From assembly GCA_963205005.1 (NCBI GenBank), contig CAUJHW010000002.1, forward strand, positions 1 through 41,416: a DNA stretch of 41,416 nt, read 5' to 3'. The position numbers were made by a program, and so were the translations under genes. Under the pieces are notes generated by a model. That model was not told the origin of the DNA, did no database searches, and worked only from the letters and a program-made list of their open reading frames with translations. Within the stretch, counting starts at the first letter, position 1, and each line of letters begins with the position of its first letter. This stretch comes from Pseudomonadota bacterium. GTDB lineage: Bacteria > Pseudomonadota > Alphaproteobacteria > Caulobacterales > Caulobacteraceae. Positions 16,154-23,759 of this stretch are shown here, piece after piece.

Positions 16154-17061
16154 TGGCCGAGATCATCCTTCACCACTACGAGACGTCACCCTTCTCCGAG
16201 AAGGTGCGGCTCATGCTGGGCATCAAGGGGCTGTCCTGGCGCTCGGTGATCCAGCCGGTGATCATGCCGAAGCCGGACCTGATCCCCCTGACCGGCGGCT
16301 ACAGGCGGATCCCGGTGATGCAGATCGGCGCCGACGTCTACTGCGACACCCAGGTGATCCTGGCGGAGCTGGAGCGCCGGTATCCGGGGCCGCAGGTGGT
16401 TCGCGGCGCGGACTGGGCGGTGAACCTCTGGGCCGACCGGCTGTGGTTCCAGGCCAGCGTCGCGGTGATCTTCGGCGAGATCGGCGGGAACGTGCCGAAG
16501 GACTTCATCGCCGACCGCGAGAAACTCTCGGGCCGGCCATTCGATATCGCGGCGATGGAGGCGGCCGCACCCTTCATGCGCCCACAGTGGCGCGCCTATG
16601 CCGCCTGGGTCGAGGAGGGTCTGGCGGGTTCGGACTTCCTCGGCGGGACGACGCCGTCGCTGGCGGATGTGGCTGCCTGGATGAACGTCTGGTGGACCGG
16701 CGCGGCGGCGCCCGCGACGGCCGAGGTGATGCTGGCCGGCCTGCCGCGCACCCTGGCCTGGCGGGACCGGATGCGCGCCATCGGCCACGGCCGGCGCAGT
16801 GACATGAGCCCGGCTGACGCCCTTGGTGTCGCGGCCGGCGCCGCCCCCGCCCCCTCGCTGGCAAGCGACCCCGCCGACCTGTCCGGGCTTCGGCCCGGCG
16901 ACCCGGTGGTCGTTCAGGCCGACGACTACGGGCGCGATCCCATCGAAGGGGTGCTTGCCGCCCTGACCCCCACCCGGATCACACTGGCCCGCGAATGCGG
17001 CGAGCTGGACGTGATCCATGTGCATTTCCCGCGCGTCGGCTATGTGCTGGCGCGCCGCTAG
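16153..17061 (+). CDS. Glutathione S-transferase with extra C-terminal beta domain
   Basis: 302 residues: GST N-domain with YETSPFSEKVRLML (active Ser near residue 10) and GYRRIPVMQIG (cis-Pro), helical C-domain with GGTTPSLADVAAW ending about residue 210, then an added domain at about 225-302 (LRPGDPVVVQADDYGRDP, ALTPTRITLARE, HVHFPRVGYVL) that looks like a small beta-barrel. Starts within a TGATG overlap with a leader ORF. The crotonase gene follows after 12 bases. It faces the LuxR/hydrolase regulator across a 197-base divergent promoter region. Confidence 0.88.
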   Translation: MAEIILHHYETSPFSEKVRLMLGIKGLSWRSVIQPVIMPKPDLIPLTGGYRRIPVMQIGADVYCDTQVILAELERRYPGPQVVRGADWAVNLWADRLWFQASVAVIFGEIGGNVPKDFIADREKLSGRPFDIAAMEAAAPFMRPQWRAYAAWVEEGLAGSDFLGGTTPSLADVAAWMNVWWTGAAAPATAEVMLAGLPRTLAWRDRMRAIGHGRRSDMSPADALGVAAGAAPAPSLASDPADLSGLRPGDPVVVQADDYGRDPIEGVLAALTPTRITLARECGELDVIHVHFPRVGYVLARR

Positions 17062-17073
17062 AAGGACAGACCG

Positions 17074-17934
17074 ATGAACGACCGCGTGAGTGTGACCATC
17101 CAGGACGGCGTCGCCGACGTGCGCCTGGTGCGGACCGACAAAATGAACGCCCTGGACAACGCCATGTTCGAGGCCCTGATCCAGACCGGCGAGCGCCTCA
17201 AGAGCGAACCGGGCGTGCGGGCGGTGGTGCTGTCCGGCGACGGCCGGGCGTTCTGCGCCGGACTCGACACCAGCAATTTCGCCGCCATGGCCTCGGGAGA
17301 GCGCTCGGGCGGCAAGGGGTCTGCCGGCGCGCTGGTCACCGACAATCGCACGGTAGGTGGCTCGAACCGCGCCCAGCACGCGGTGATGGTCTGGCGCGAG
17401 ATTCCGGTGCCGGTGATCGCCGCGGTGCACGGGGTCGCTTTCGGCGGTGGCTACCAGCTGCAGCTCAGCGCCGACCTGCGGTTCATCACGCCCGACGCCA
17501 AGCTGTCGGTCCTGGAGATCAAGTGGGGCCTGATCCCCGACATGGCAGGCATGGCCCTGCTGCGCGGCCTGGTGCGCGATGATGTGGCGCGCGAGCTGAC
17601 CTACTCGGGCCGGATCTTCAGCGGGACCGAGGCCCTTGCCATGGGGCTGGCCACACGCGTGTGCGAGGATCCGCGCGCGGAGGCCCTGGCTTTCGCCCGC
17701 GAAGTCGCCGGCCGCAATCCGCATGCGATCCGGGCCGGCAAGCGGCTGCTGAACCTGATGGCCGACGGCGACCAGCACGCGATCCTGCTCGAGGAAAGCC
17801 GCGAGCAGACCGACCTGATCGGCTCGCCGAACCAGGTGGAGGCGGTCCGCGCCAGCCTTGAAAAGCGTACGCCGAACTTCGCCGAGGCCGAGGCCGAAGC
17901 CCCGCCACCGGTTCCGTTCGGCGCAGCCGGCTAG
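17074..17934 (+). CDS. Enoyl-CoA hydratase/isomerase family protein
   Basis: 286 residues; oxyanion motifs FCAGLDTSNF and GVAFGGGYQLQLSAD. Both catalytic Glu positions look filled: LSVLEIKWGLIPD (E144-type) and VARELTYSG (E164-type), making this the most complete hydratase active site of the group. The loop after FCAGLD is longer than usual (MASGERSGGKGSAGALV). Start at ATG 17074, 12 bases after the GST stop; together they form a two-gene operon opposite the LuxR/hydrolase regulator. Confidence 0.9.
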   Translation: MNDRVSVTIQDGVADVRLVRTDKMNALDNAMFEALIQTGERLKSEPGVRAVVLSGDGRAFCAGLDTSNFAAMASGERSGGKGSAGALVTDNRTVGGSNRAQHAVMVWREIPVPVIAAVHGVAFGGGYQLQLSADLRFITPDAKLSVLEIKWGLIPDMAGMALLRGLVRDDVARELTYSGRIFSGTEALAMGLATRVCEDPRAEALAFAREVAGRNPHAIRAGKRLLNLMADGDQHAILLEESREQTDLIGSPNQVEAVRASLEKRTPNFAEAEAEAPPPVPFGAAG

Positions 17935-18003
17935 GGCCTGCCCGCCTGAAGGGGATAGCGTTCCAGACGGGCGTTGGCCCCAGAGGGCGTGGTGGTGTGG
18001 GGC

Positions 18004-18282
18004 CTAGCGCGATGCCAGCTTGATGGCGGCGACGGCGGTCAGGGCGGGGTTGCCGGCCTTGGCCACCGCGTCCTTCATCGCGGCCTTGTAGCAGGACGCG
18101 TACATTTCACGCGGGAAGGTGGCGCCGGTGGTGGCAAGGCGGCAGACCGACTTGGCGGCCCGGTCGATGTCGACGTGGAGCTGTTCAGCGGATTTTCCGG
18201 CGGTCGAGACGCGCGCGGACTGGGCGCTGGCCGGTGCGGCGATGAGCATGGCCGCGGCGGCAAGGGTCAGGATACGGATCAT
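18004..18282 (-). CDS. UrcA family protein (small secreted)
   Basis: 92 residues with signal peptide IRILTLAAAAMLIAAPASA and a mature part containing LHVDIDRAAKSVCRLA and SCYKAAMKDAVAKAGNPALTAV. The two spaced cysteines and the 'DAV...N..LT' end match UrcA-family exported proteins, which are uncharacterised and frequent in Caulobacterales and sphingomonads. Its ATG at 18282 is preceded by about 180 gene-free bases holding two candidate regulatory sites (18403-18418 and 18421-18459). Confidence 0.8.
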   Translation of the reverse strand: MIRILTLAAAAMLIAAPASAQSARVSTAGKSAEQLHVDIDRAAKSVCRLATTGATFPREMYASCYKAAMKDAVAKAGNPALTAVAAIKLASR

Positions 18283-18402
18283 TGGTGTCTTCCAGGATTA
18301 GGGTTTGCCAAAACCCCTTTCCGACGTTCCTCTCGAGTGTCGCTGGAGACTTGCCGCTCCGGACGGGCTCACCCGATGACTGACGATTCCGCGGCCCATA
18401 CG

Positions 18403-18418
18403 TTGACGCAAGCGTAAA
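18403..18418. promoter_or_regulatory. MerR-type inverted repeat (LiuR-like) upstream of the UrcA-family gene
   Basis: TTGACG (18403-18408), spacer CAAG, CGTAAA (18413-18418): inverted halves with 5 of 6 bases symmetric. It resembles the TTGACGTAAACGTAAA-type operators described for LiuR, a MerR-family regulator of branched-chain amino-acid and fatty-acid breakdown, as I recall the consensus. Assignment to that regulator is inference. Confidence 0.35.
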
Positions 18419-18420
18419 GA

Positions 18421-18459
18421 TGCTGCGTCGCAGCGCGAATGGTGCGCTGCACATAAATT
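18421..18459 (-). promoter_or_regulatory. Copy 3 of a shared upstream element (TGC-rich inverted repeat)
   Basis: On the minus strand: TTTATG, then ATGTGCA-G-CGCACCA (18454-18440; 11 of 14 positions match TTGTGCA-N-TGCACAA), then TTCGCGCTGCG. The same order of blocks occurs at 23217 and 30204. It also contains CTGC-GTC-GCAG (18423-18433). It lies about 140-170 bases upstream of the UrcA-family start. Confidence 0.5.
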
Positions 18460-18463
18460 GATC

Positions 18464-19207
18464 TCAGCCACGCCCGATGAACGGCATCTGGGTGGCCATC
18501 ACGGTCATGAACTGCACGTTGGCCGAAAGCGGCAGGCCGGCCATGTAGAGCACCGCGTCGGCGACGGCCTGAACGTCCATGGTGGCTTCGGCCTTGAGTG
18601 ACCCGTCGGCCTGGGGCACGCCGCGGGCGATGGCGCGGGTCATGTCGGTGGCGGCATTGCCGATGTCGATCTGCCCGCAGGCAATGTCAAAGGCGCGTCC
18701 GTCCAGCGAGGTCGAACGGGTCAGGCCGGTGATGGCGTGCTTCGTGGCGGTGTAGGCGATCGAGCCCGGGCGAGGGGCGTGGGCCGAGATCGAGCCGTTG
18801 TTGATGATGCGGCCACCGCGCGGGTCCTGGGACTTCATCAGCCTGAACGCGGCCCGGGTACAGAGGAAGGCGCCGGTCAGGTTCACGTCGACCACGCGGC
18901 GCCAGTGTTCGATCGAGTGGTCCTCGATCGGTCCGGGCGGTGCGCCGGTTCCGGCGTTGTTGAACAGCAGGTCCAGGCGCCCGAACCTGTCCTCTGTCGC
19001 GGCGAACAGGGCGTCGACACTGTCCGGATCTGCGACGTCGGTCGGATGGACCAGGGATTCGCCGCCCGCGGCCTGGGCAGCTGTTTCGGCCAGTGGTTCC
19101 GCGCGCCGACCGGCCAGAACCACGTTCCAGTCCGATTTGAGTAGCGCAAGAGACACAGCGCGGCCGATACCGCTTCCGGCGCCCGTGATGATCGCGACCT
19201 TTGTCAT
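18464..19207 (-). CDS. Short-chain dehydrogenase/reductase (SDR)
   Basis: 247 residues: [11 protein letters not shown] at the N-terminus, [10 protein letters not shown], catalytic [10 protein letters not shown] ... [10 protein letters not shown], and a C-terminus ([15 protein letters not shown]) of the kind found in SDRs annotated as acting on small alcohols or 3-oxoacyl groups. ATG at 19207 has GGAAGGAGAG upstream. It is divergent from the TonB-dependent receptor, leaving only about 60 bases between the two starts for both promoters. Confidence 0.9.
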   Translation of the reverse strand: MTKVAIITGAGSGIGRAVSLALLKSDWNVVLAGRRAEPLAETAAQAAGGESLVHPTDVADPDSVDALFAATEDRFGRLDLLFNNAGTGAPPGPIEDHSIEHWRRVVDVNLTGAFLCTRAAFRLMKSQDPRGGRIINNGSISAHAPRPGSIAYTATKHAITGLTRSTSLDGRAFDIACGQIDIGNAATDMTRAIARGVPQADGSLKAEATMDVQAVADAVLYMAGLPLSANVQFMTVMATQMPFIGRG

Positions 19208-19269
19208 TGCGCTCTCCTTCCGCCCTCACTAGCCCTCTGGGCCACTGCCGCACCAGCCCACGAGACAAC

Positions 19270-21273
19270 ATGCCCGATATGCCGCCTCCGCCAGCCCCGG
19301 AAGTCGAGATTGTGGTCGTGCGGCCGCCTCGGCTGGCGCCGCTGGGCGGGGACGCCGTCTTCAGCGCGGTGCAGGTCGGCCCCGAAATCCTCCGGACCGA
19401 GACCCGTCTTGACGAGGCGCTGAAGAGCGCACCCGGGGTCTCGCTGTTCCGCCGCACCGGCAGCGGCGCGGCCAACCCGACAACCCAGGGCCTGTCGCTG
19501 CGGGCGATCGCCCCCTCCGGCGCCGGGCGCGCCCTGGTCACGCTCGACGGCGCGCCGCAGAACGATCCGTTCGGCGGCTGGGTGATCTGGAGCGCGCTGC
19601 CGCCCGAGGGTCTGGAGGGCGCCAGCATCGTTCGAGGCGCAGGTGCGGGGCCCTATGGGGCCGGCGCGCTGACCGGCGTGGTCGCCCTGCAGGAGCGGGG
19701 CAGCGGCGCGGGCTTGGCAGCTCTCGATGTCTCGGCCGGCGAACGCGACAGCTACAGGGCCGCGGTTTCGGGCGGCCTGCCTGGCCTCCTGGTCACGGCT
19801 GCGGCGTCGCGGACGGATGGCTACTACGCGGTGCGCGGCGCCCGGCGCGGCGCCGCCGACCAGCGGCTGGACACCAAGGACGGCAGCGTGGCGGTGCGCG
19901 CGCAGCACGACCTGGGCGATGTGCAGGTGGCGCTCCGGCTGCAGGCCTTCCGGGTGCAGCAGGGCGCCGGGCTGGTGGGCGCGCGATCGTTGAGCACGGG
20001 GGAATCGGCGACCCTTACCCTTGCCCAGCCGGCGTCCGAGGGCGTCGGCGGCTGGCGGCTGCAGGGCTGGGTCCGGGGGAGCAACCTCAAGAACAGCTCG
20101 GTCGCGGTCGCGGCCAACCGCGCCACCACCACCCCGGCCAACGACCAGTACAAGACACCCGCCAACGGCTATGGGGCCAACGCGGCCTGGCAGGGCGTGT
20201 ACCGGGATCTCGCCTGGGAACTGGGCGCCGATGTGCGGCTGGCCGACGGCGTCGACCAGGAGCGCTTCCGGTTCCAGAACGGCGCCTTCACCCGCGACCG
20301 GCAGGCCGGCGGCAAGACGCTGGTGGCCGGGGCCTATCTGGAGGGCGCCTACAGCCAGGGTCCCTGGATCGCGACCGCCGGCGTACGGTTGGACCGGTCG
20401 CGCGCCTATGATGCGCTCCGGCAGGAGCGTGATGCGACGAACGGCGCCCTGACGCTGAACCAGAGCGCGCCTGACCGCACGGACACGACGCCGACGGGCC
20501 GGCTGGGACTGCGCTACGAGTTCTCAGACGCCCTCTTCCTGCGTGGCGCGGCCTATGCCGGCTTCCGTCCACCGACCCTGAACGAGTTGCACAGGCCGTT
20601 CCGGGTGGGCAATGACGTGACCGAGGCCAATCCCACGCTGAAGCCGGAGACGCTGCAGGGCGTTGAACTGGGTGTCGGCGGCGAAGGGCCGTTCCGCTGG
20701 AGCGCCGACGTCTTCCTCAACCGGCTGAAGGATCCGATCACCAATGTGACGATCGGCATCGGACCGGGGACCTTCCCGACGGCCGGTTTCATTCCCGCAG
20801 GCGGCACCCTGCGCCAGCGCCAGAACGCCGGTGAAATCGTCGCCTGGGGACTGGAAGGCGAAAGCTCGGGCGACATCGGCGAGGCGGTGACCTGGCGCGC
20901 GGCGGCCGCCTACACCGACGCCGAGGTGCACGGCGGCGCCCGCGCCCGCCAGCTCACAGGACTGCGGCCCGCCCAGACGCCGAAATGGACAGTGACCGGT
21001 GGCCTCGCCGTGCGCCCGATGGCAGCGATCAGCCTGTCGGCCGACCTGCGCTACGAGAGCGCCCGCTGGGAGGACGACCTCAACACCCGCAGGCTGGGCG
21101 CCGGTATGCAGTTGGACGCTCGCGCGAGTTGGCGGTTCATGGACAACGCCGAGGTCTACCTGGCCGCCGAGAACCTCACCGACGAAAAGCTGGAGGTGGG
21201 CGAGACCGCGGATGGCGTCGAAAGCTATTCCGCGCCGCGCACCGTCCGGATCGGGTTCGCGTTCCGCCGCTGA
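19270..21273 (+). CDS. TonB-dependent outer-membrane receptor
   Basis: About 667 residues: a TonB-box-like VEIVVVRPP near the N-terminus, plug domain (LDEALKSAPGVSLFRRTGSG ... TQGLSLRAIAPSG, GGWVIWSALPPEG), then a 22-strand-type barrel with FRPPTLNELHRPF, NPTLKPETLQGVELG and C-terminal AENLTDEKLEVG ... RIGFAFRR. Energised uptake of a substrate across the outer membrane; ligand not predictable. Start placed at ATG 19270 (an in-frame TTG at 19201 adds 23 unlike residues). Neither start gives a signal peptide, which a receptor needs; a signal-peptide-like stretch is in another frame at about 19211-19262. A frameshift or sequence error near the 5' end is possible. Confidence 0.88.
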   Translation: MPDMPPPPAPEVEIVVVRPPRLAPLGGDAVFSAVQVGPEILRTETRLDEALKSAPGVSLFRRTGSGAANPTTQGLSLRAIAPSGAGRALVTLDGAPQNDPFGGWVIWSALPPEGLEGASIVRGAGAGPYGAGALTGVVALQERGSGAGLAALDVSAGERDSYRAAVSGGLPGLLVTAAASRTDGYYAVRGARRGAADQRLDTKDGSVAVRAQHDLGDVQVALRLQAFRVQQGAGLVGARSLSTGESATLTLAQPASEGVGGWRLQGWVRGSNLKNSSVAVAANRATTTPANDQYKTPANGYGANAAWQGVYRDLAWELGADVRLADGVDQERFRFQNGAFTRDRQAGGKTLVAGAYLEGAYSQGPWIATAGVRLDRSRAYDALRQERDATNGALTLNQSAPDRTDTTPTGRLGLRYEFSDALFLRGAAYAGFRPPTLNELHRPFRVGNDVTEANPTLKPETLQGVELGVGGEGPFRWSADVFLNRLKDPITNVTIGIGPGTFPTAGFIPAGGTLRQRQNAGEIVAWGLEGESSGDIGEAVTWRAAAAYTDAEVHGGARARQLTGLRPAQTPKWTVTGGLAVRPMAAISLSADLRYESARWEDDLNTRRLGAGMQLDARASWRFMDNAEVYLAAENLTDEKLEVGETADGVESYSAPRTVRIGFAFRR

Positions 21274-21280
21274 GGCCGCG

Positions 21281-22291
21281 TCATGCGGCCTGTTCGAGGA
21301 ACTTCAGGACGGCCAGCTCAAAGGCGCGATTGCCGGACCCGGGCCGCAGGTTGAGCTCGCCGCGTTCATGGGCCTGAAGGATGGCCGGATGGATATAGGC
21401 GCCGCGGGCCACGGCCGCGGTGTTGCCCAGAAGACCCGCGACGGCGCGGACGCAGGTATTGAGCCTGCGACGGGCGTCGGGCAGGGCCGCGCACTCGGGC
21501 GAGGCCAGCGCGCGGGCCGCCGCCACCGTGCCGGCCCAGGTGCGAAAATCCTTGGCGGAGACGTCCTCGCCCATGGCCGCGCGGATGTAGGCGTTCACGT
21601 CGGCGGACTCCACGGCATGCCGCTGGCCGTCCGGGTCGACGTACTGGAACAGACGCTGCCCCGGCAGGTCCTGGCACGCCTTCAGCAGCCGGGCGAGCCG
21701 GCGATCGCTGAAGCCTGTGGTGTGAACCTTGCCGCTCTTGCCCCGGAATTCGAAGACCGCTCCGCTTGAGCCGATCCTGGCGTGCCGGTTGCGAAGCGTG
21801 GTCAGACCGAAGCTCCGGTTCTCGCGGGCATAGGTTTCGTTGCCCACCCGGATCAGGGTCATCTCCATCACACGTACGACGGCCGCGAGCACCTTCTCTT
21901 TCGGCAGCCCGCGACGTCGGAGATCGGCCGCGACCTGGCGGCGAAGTCGGGGCAGGGCCCGGCCGAAGGTCACCAGCCGGTCGAACTTCCCGTCCGCTCG
22001 GGCCGCCTGCCAGGCGGCGTGGTAGCGGTATTGCTTGCGGCCGCGCTGATCACGGCCGGTCGCCTGGATATGGCCGTCGGCCCGGGGGCTGATCCAGACA
22101 TCGACCCAGGCCGGAGGGATGGCCAGCACCCGGATACGGTCAAGCGTGGCCTCGTCGGCGATCTTCGCGCCATCCGGCTTGAGGTAGTTGAACCCCACGC
22201 CGCGCGCCGGCTTGCGGCGGATGCCGGGGTCATGGTCGCTGACGTAGCTCAGGCCGGCCGGGACCGGTTCGCCTGCAATGTCCCCGGCCAC
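21281..22291 (-). CDS. DNA topoisomerase IB (poxvirus type)
   Basis: 336 residues. Relaxes supercoils through a 3'-phosphotyrosine. Seen: N-terminal YVSDHDPGIRR and AIPPAWVDVWISP, RKQYRYHAAW, the catalytic Arg/Lys region RVGNETYARENRSFGLTTLR, KDFRTWAGT, and the nucleophile Tyr in VARGAYIHPAIL (about Y299). Length and order match bacterial poxvirus-like enzymes. GTG start at 22291 with GGAGGGG five bases upstream. Convergent with the TonB receptor (stops 8 bases apart) and divergent from rlmJ. Confidence 0.93.
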   Translation of the reverse strand: MAGDIAGEPVPAGLSYVSDHDPGIRRKPARGVGFNYLKPDGAKIADEATLDRIRVLAIPPAWVDVWISPRADGHIQATGRDQRGRKQYRYHAAWQAARADGKFDRLVTFGRALPRLRRQVAADLRRRGLPKEKVLAAVVRVMEMTLIRVGNETYARENRSFGLTTLRNRHARIGSSGAVFEFRGKSGKVHTTGFSDRRLARLLKACQDLPGQRLFQYVDPDGQRHAVESADVNAYIRAAMGEDVSAKDFRTWAGTVAAARALASPECAALPDARRRLNTCVRAVAGLLGNTAAVARGAYIHPAILQAHERGELNLRPGSGNRAFELAVLKFLEQAA

Positions 22292-22362
22292 CGCAACCCC
22301 TCCACCTCTACGGCGGCAACGTGGTATGCGGACCCCGGTTCCACACGCAGCCTCGGGTCGCC

Positions 22363-23190
22363 TTGAACTATCGCCATGCCTTTCACGCCGGGAACTTCGC
22401 CGATCTGGTGAAGCACGCCGGACTGCTTCGCCTGATGGCGGAACTGACCCGCCCCGGCCCGCCGCTCACGGTGATCGACACCCATGCGGGGGGCGGCCTC
22501 TATGACCTCGCCGGGCCCGAGGCGAGGAAGTCCGGCGAGGCGGATGCGGGGATCGTCCAGCTCATGCGCGCGAAGGACGCGCCGCCCGAGTTCGCCTCAC
22601 TGGTCCGGACGGTTGCGGCGCTGAACCCGGATGGCGAAGTGCGTCGCTATCCCGGATCCCCATGGCTGATCGCCGAGTCGCTGCGGCCCAACGACCGCTA
22701 CGTCGCCTGCGAGCTTCGGCCTGAAGAACATGAGGCCCTTCGCGTGGCGCTGAGGGGGCGCGGGAATGTTCGCACGCTGTGCGCCGACGGCTACGCTGCC
22801 GCGGTGGCGGAGTGTCCGCCAACAGGCCGAGTTCTGGTGCTGATCGATCCGCCCTTCGAGAAGCCGGACGACTACTCGCGTATCGTGGCGACGGTGGCGG
22901 CCCTGCGCCGCCGCAACGCGCAGGTCCAGGTGCTGATCTGGACCCCTATCAAGGACCTCGAGACCCTCGACGGTTTCCTCCGGGATCTGGAGGACGAGGT
23001 CGATGCTCCCATGGTCGCGGCGGAGACGAGGATCCGTCCGCTGTCAGATCCGATGAAGATGAACGGGTGCGCCCTTGTCCTGGTTGGCGGACCCGATCTG
23101 CAGGCGCCGCTTGCCGCGATCTGCAGCTGGGCCGCGCAAGCTTTGGGCGCCGGTGGCGGTGCGCGGGTCTACGCCCTCTCGCCACAATAG
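22363..23190 (+). CDS. rlmJ: 23S rRNA (adenine-2030-N6)-methyltransferase RlmJ
   Basis: SAM-dependent methylation of A2030 in 23S rRNA. The diagnostic N-terminus NYRHAFHAGNFADLVKHAG, the SAM-binding VIDTHAGGG and the catalytic DPPFE motif (VLIDPPFEKPDD) are all present; 275 residues is the normal length. The start is TTG at 22363, where family members begin (MNYRHAFHAGN); an upstream in-frame GTG at 22321 adds 14 unlike residues. The ribosome site is weak. It starts 72 bases from the divergent topoisomerase IB gene. Confidence 0.93.
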   Translation: MNYRHAFHAGNFADLVKHAGLLRLMAELTRPGPPLTVIDTHAGGGLYDLAGPEARKSGEADAGIVQLMRAKDAPPEFASLVRTVAALNPDGEVRRYPGSPWLIAESLRPNDRYVACELRPEEHEALRVALRGRGNVRTLCADGYAAAVAECPPTGRVLVLIDPPFEKPDDYSRIVATVAALRRRNAQVQVLIWTPIKDLETLDGFLRDLEDEVDAPMVAAETRIRPLSDPMKMNGCALVLVGGPDLQAPLAAICSWAAQALGAGGGARVYALSPQ

Positions 23191-23216
23191 TTTCGCAACC
23201 GCGAGGGCGGGTCAGT

Positions 23217-23248
23217 GTTATGCTGCATTGCACAAATTCTTGCTGCGC
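23217..23248 (+). promoter_or_regulatory. Copy 1 of a shared upstream element (TGC-rich inverted repeat)
   Basis: GTTA, then TGCTGCA-T-TGCACAA (23221-23235; 12 of 14 positions match TTGTGCA-N-TGCACAA), then TTCTTGCTGCGC (23237-23248). Over 32 bases it matches the element at 30204-30235 in 24 positions without gaps. It ends 12 bases before the ATG of the membrane protein at 23261, directly beside the ribosome site AGGA. Confidence 0.6.
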
Positions 23249-23260
23249 AGGACCTGACCC

Positions 23261-23722
23261 ATGTCGTACCTGGACCCTATCGAAACCCCACATGCCCGGG
23301 TGAACCCCGCCCTGATGATGGGCGCCGCTTCGCCGCTCTGGGGCTACTTCGGCGCCGCCGCTGCCGGCGGCATCGCCTTCTGGTGGATGACCCGGTGGAC
23401 CCGGCCGGTAAACATCGAAGCCCTGTTCGCTACGGCGACCGAGGCCGCGGCTCCGGTGCTGGAGCCTGTGATCGAGGCCATCGAGGTGATGGCGGAGGTT
23501 GTCGCTGACGAGCCCGAGACCCTGGTCGCGGCCGCCATGGCGCTGGAACCGGCGCCCGAGCCCGAGTTGGAACCGGAAGTCCTCGCGGCAGAGGAACGGC
23601 TGACCGCGCCGGAACCGATTCCGGAGTCCGTCGCGATCACGGCCGAGGCGACCGGCGAAGAGCCGCCGGTAAAGGTGCGGGCGAAGAAGATCGCGCCGCC
23701 TGCGGTCGAACCGGAAGCCTGA
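23261..23722 (+). CDS. Small membrane protein with long acidic Glu/Pro/Ala tail
   Basis: 153 residues. One hydrophobic segment at about 22-43 (ASPLWGYFGAAAAGGIAFWW) is followed by a basic MTRWTRP, so the N-terminus probably faces out. The rest (50-153) is low-complexity, rich in Glu, Pro and Ala, and ends in a short basic stretch (KVRAKKIAPP). I do not recognise a named family. Its promoter carries the TGC-rich inverted repeat shared with two other small genes, which resembles sites bound by the PHA regulator PhaR, so a link with storage granules is possible but unproven. Confidence 0.75.
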   Translation: MSYLDPIETPHARVNPALMMGAASPLWGYFGAAAAGGIAFWWMTRWTRPVNIEALFATATEAAAPVLEPVIEAIEVMAEVVADEPETLVAAAMALEPAPEPELEPEVLAAEERLTAPEPIPESVAITAEATGEEPPVKVRAKKIAPPAVEPEA

Positions 23723-23759
23723 CATGGCGCGCGGGCTCCGCCGGCGCTAACAACGCCGG

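Noticed and set aside
18185..18454. Open frame upstream of and overlapping the UrcA-family gene, starting MCSAPFALRR
   Set aside because: It overlaps the UrcA signal peptide in another frame, lacks a ribosome site, and its ATG lies inside the regulatory element.
19188..19232. Reading [10 protein letters not shown] as the missing start of the TonB receptor signal peptide
   Set aside because: This frame is the antisense of the SDR's conserved N-terminus and stops after 14 codons; joining it to the receptor would need two frameshifts.
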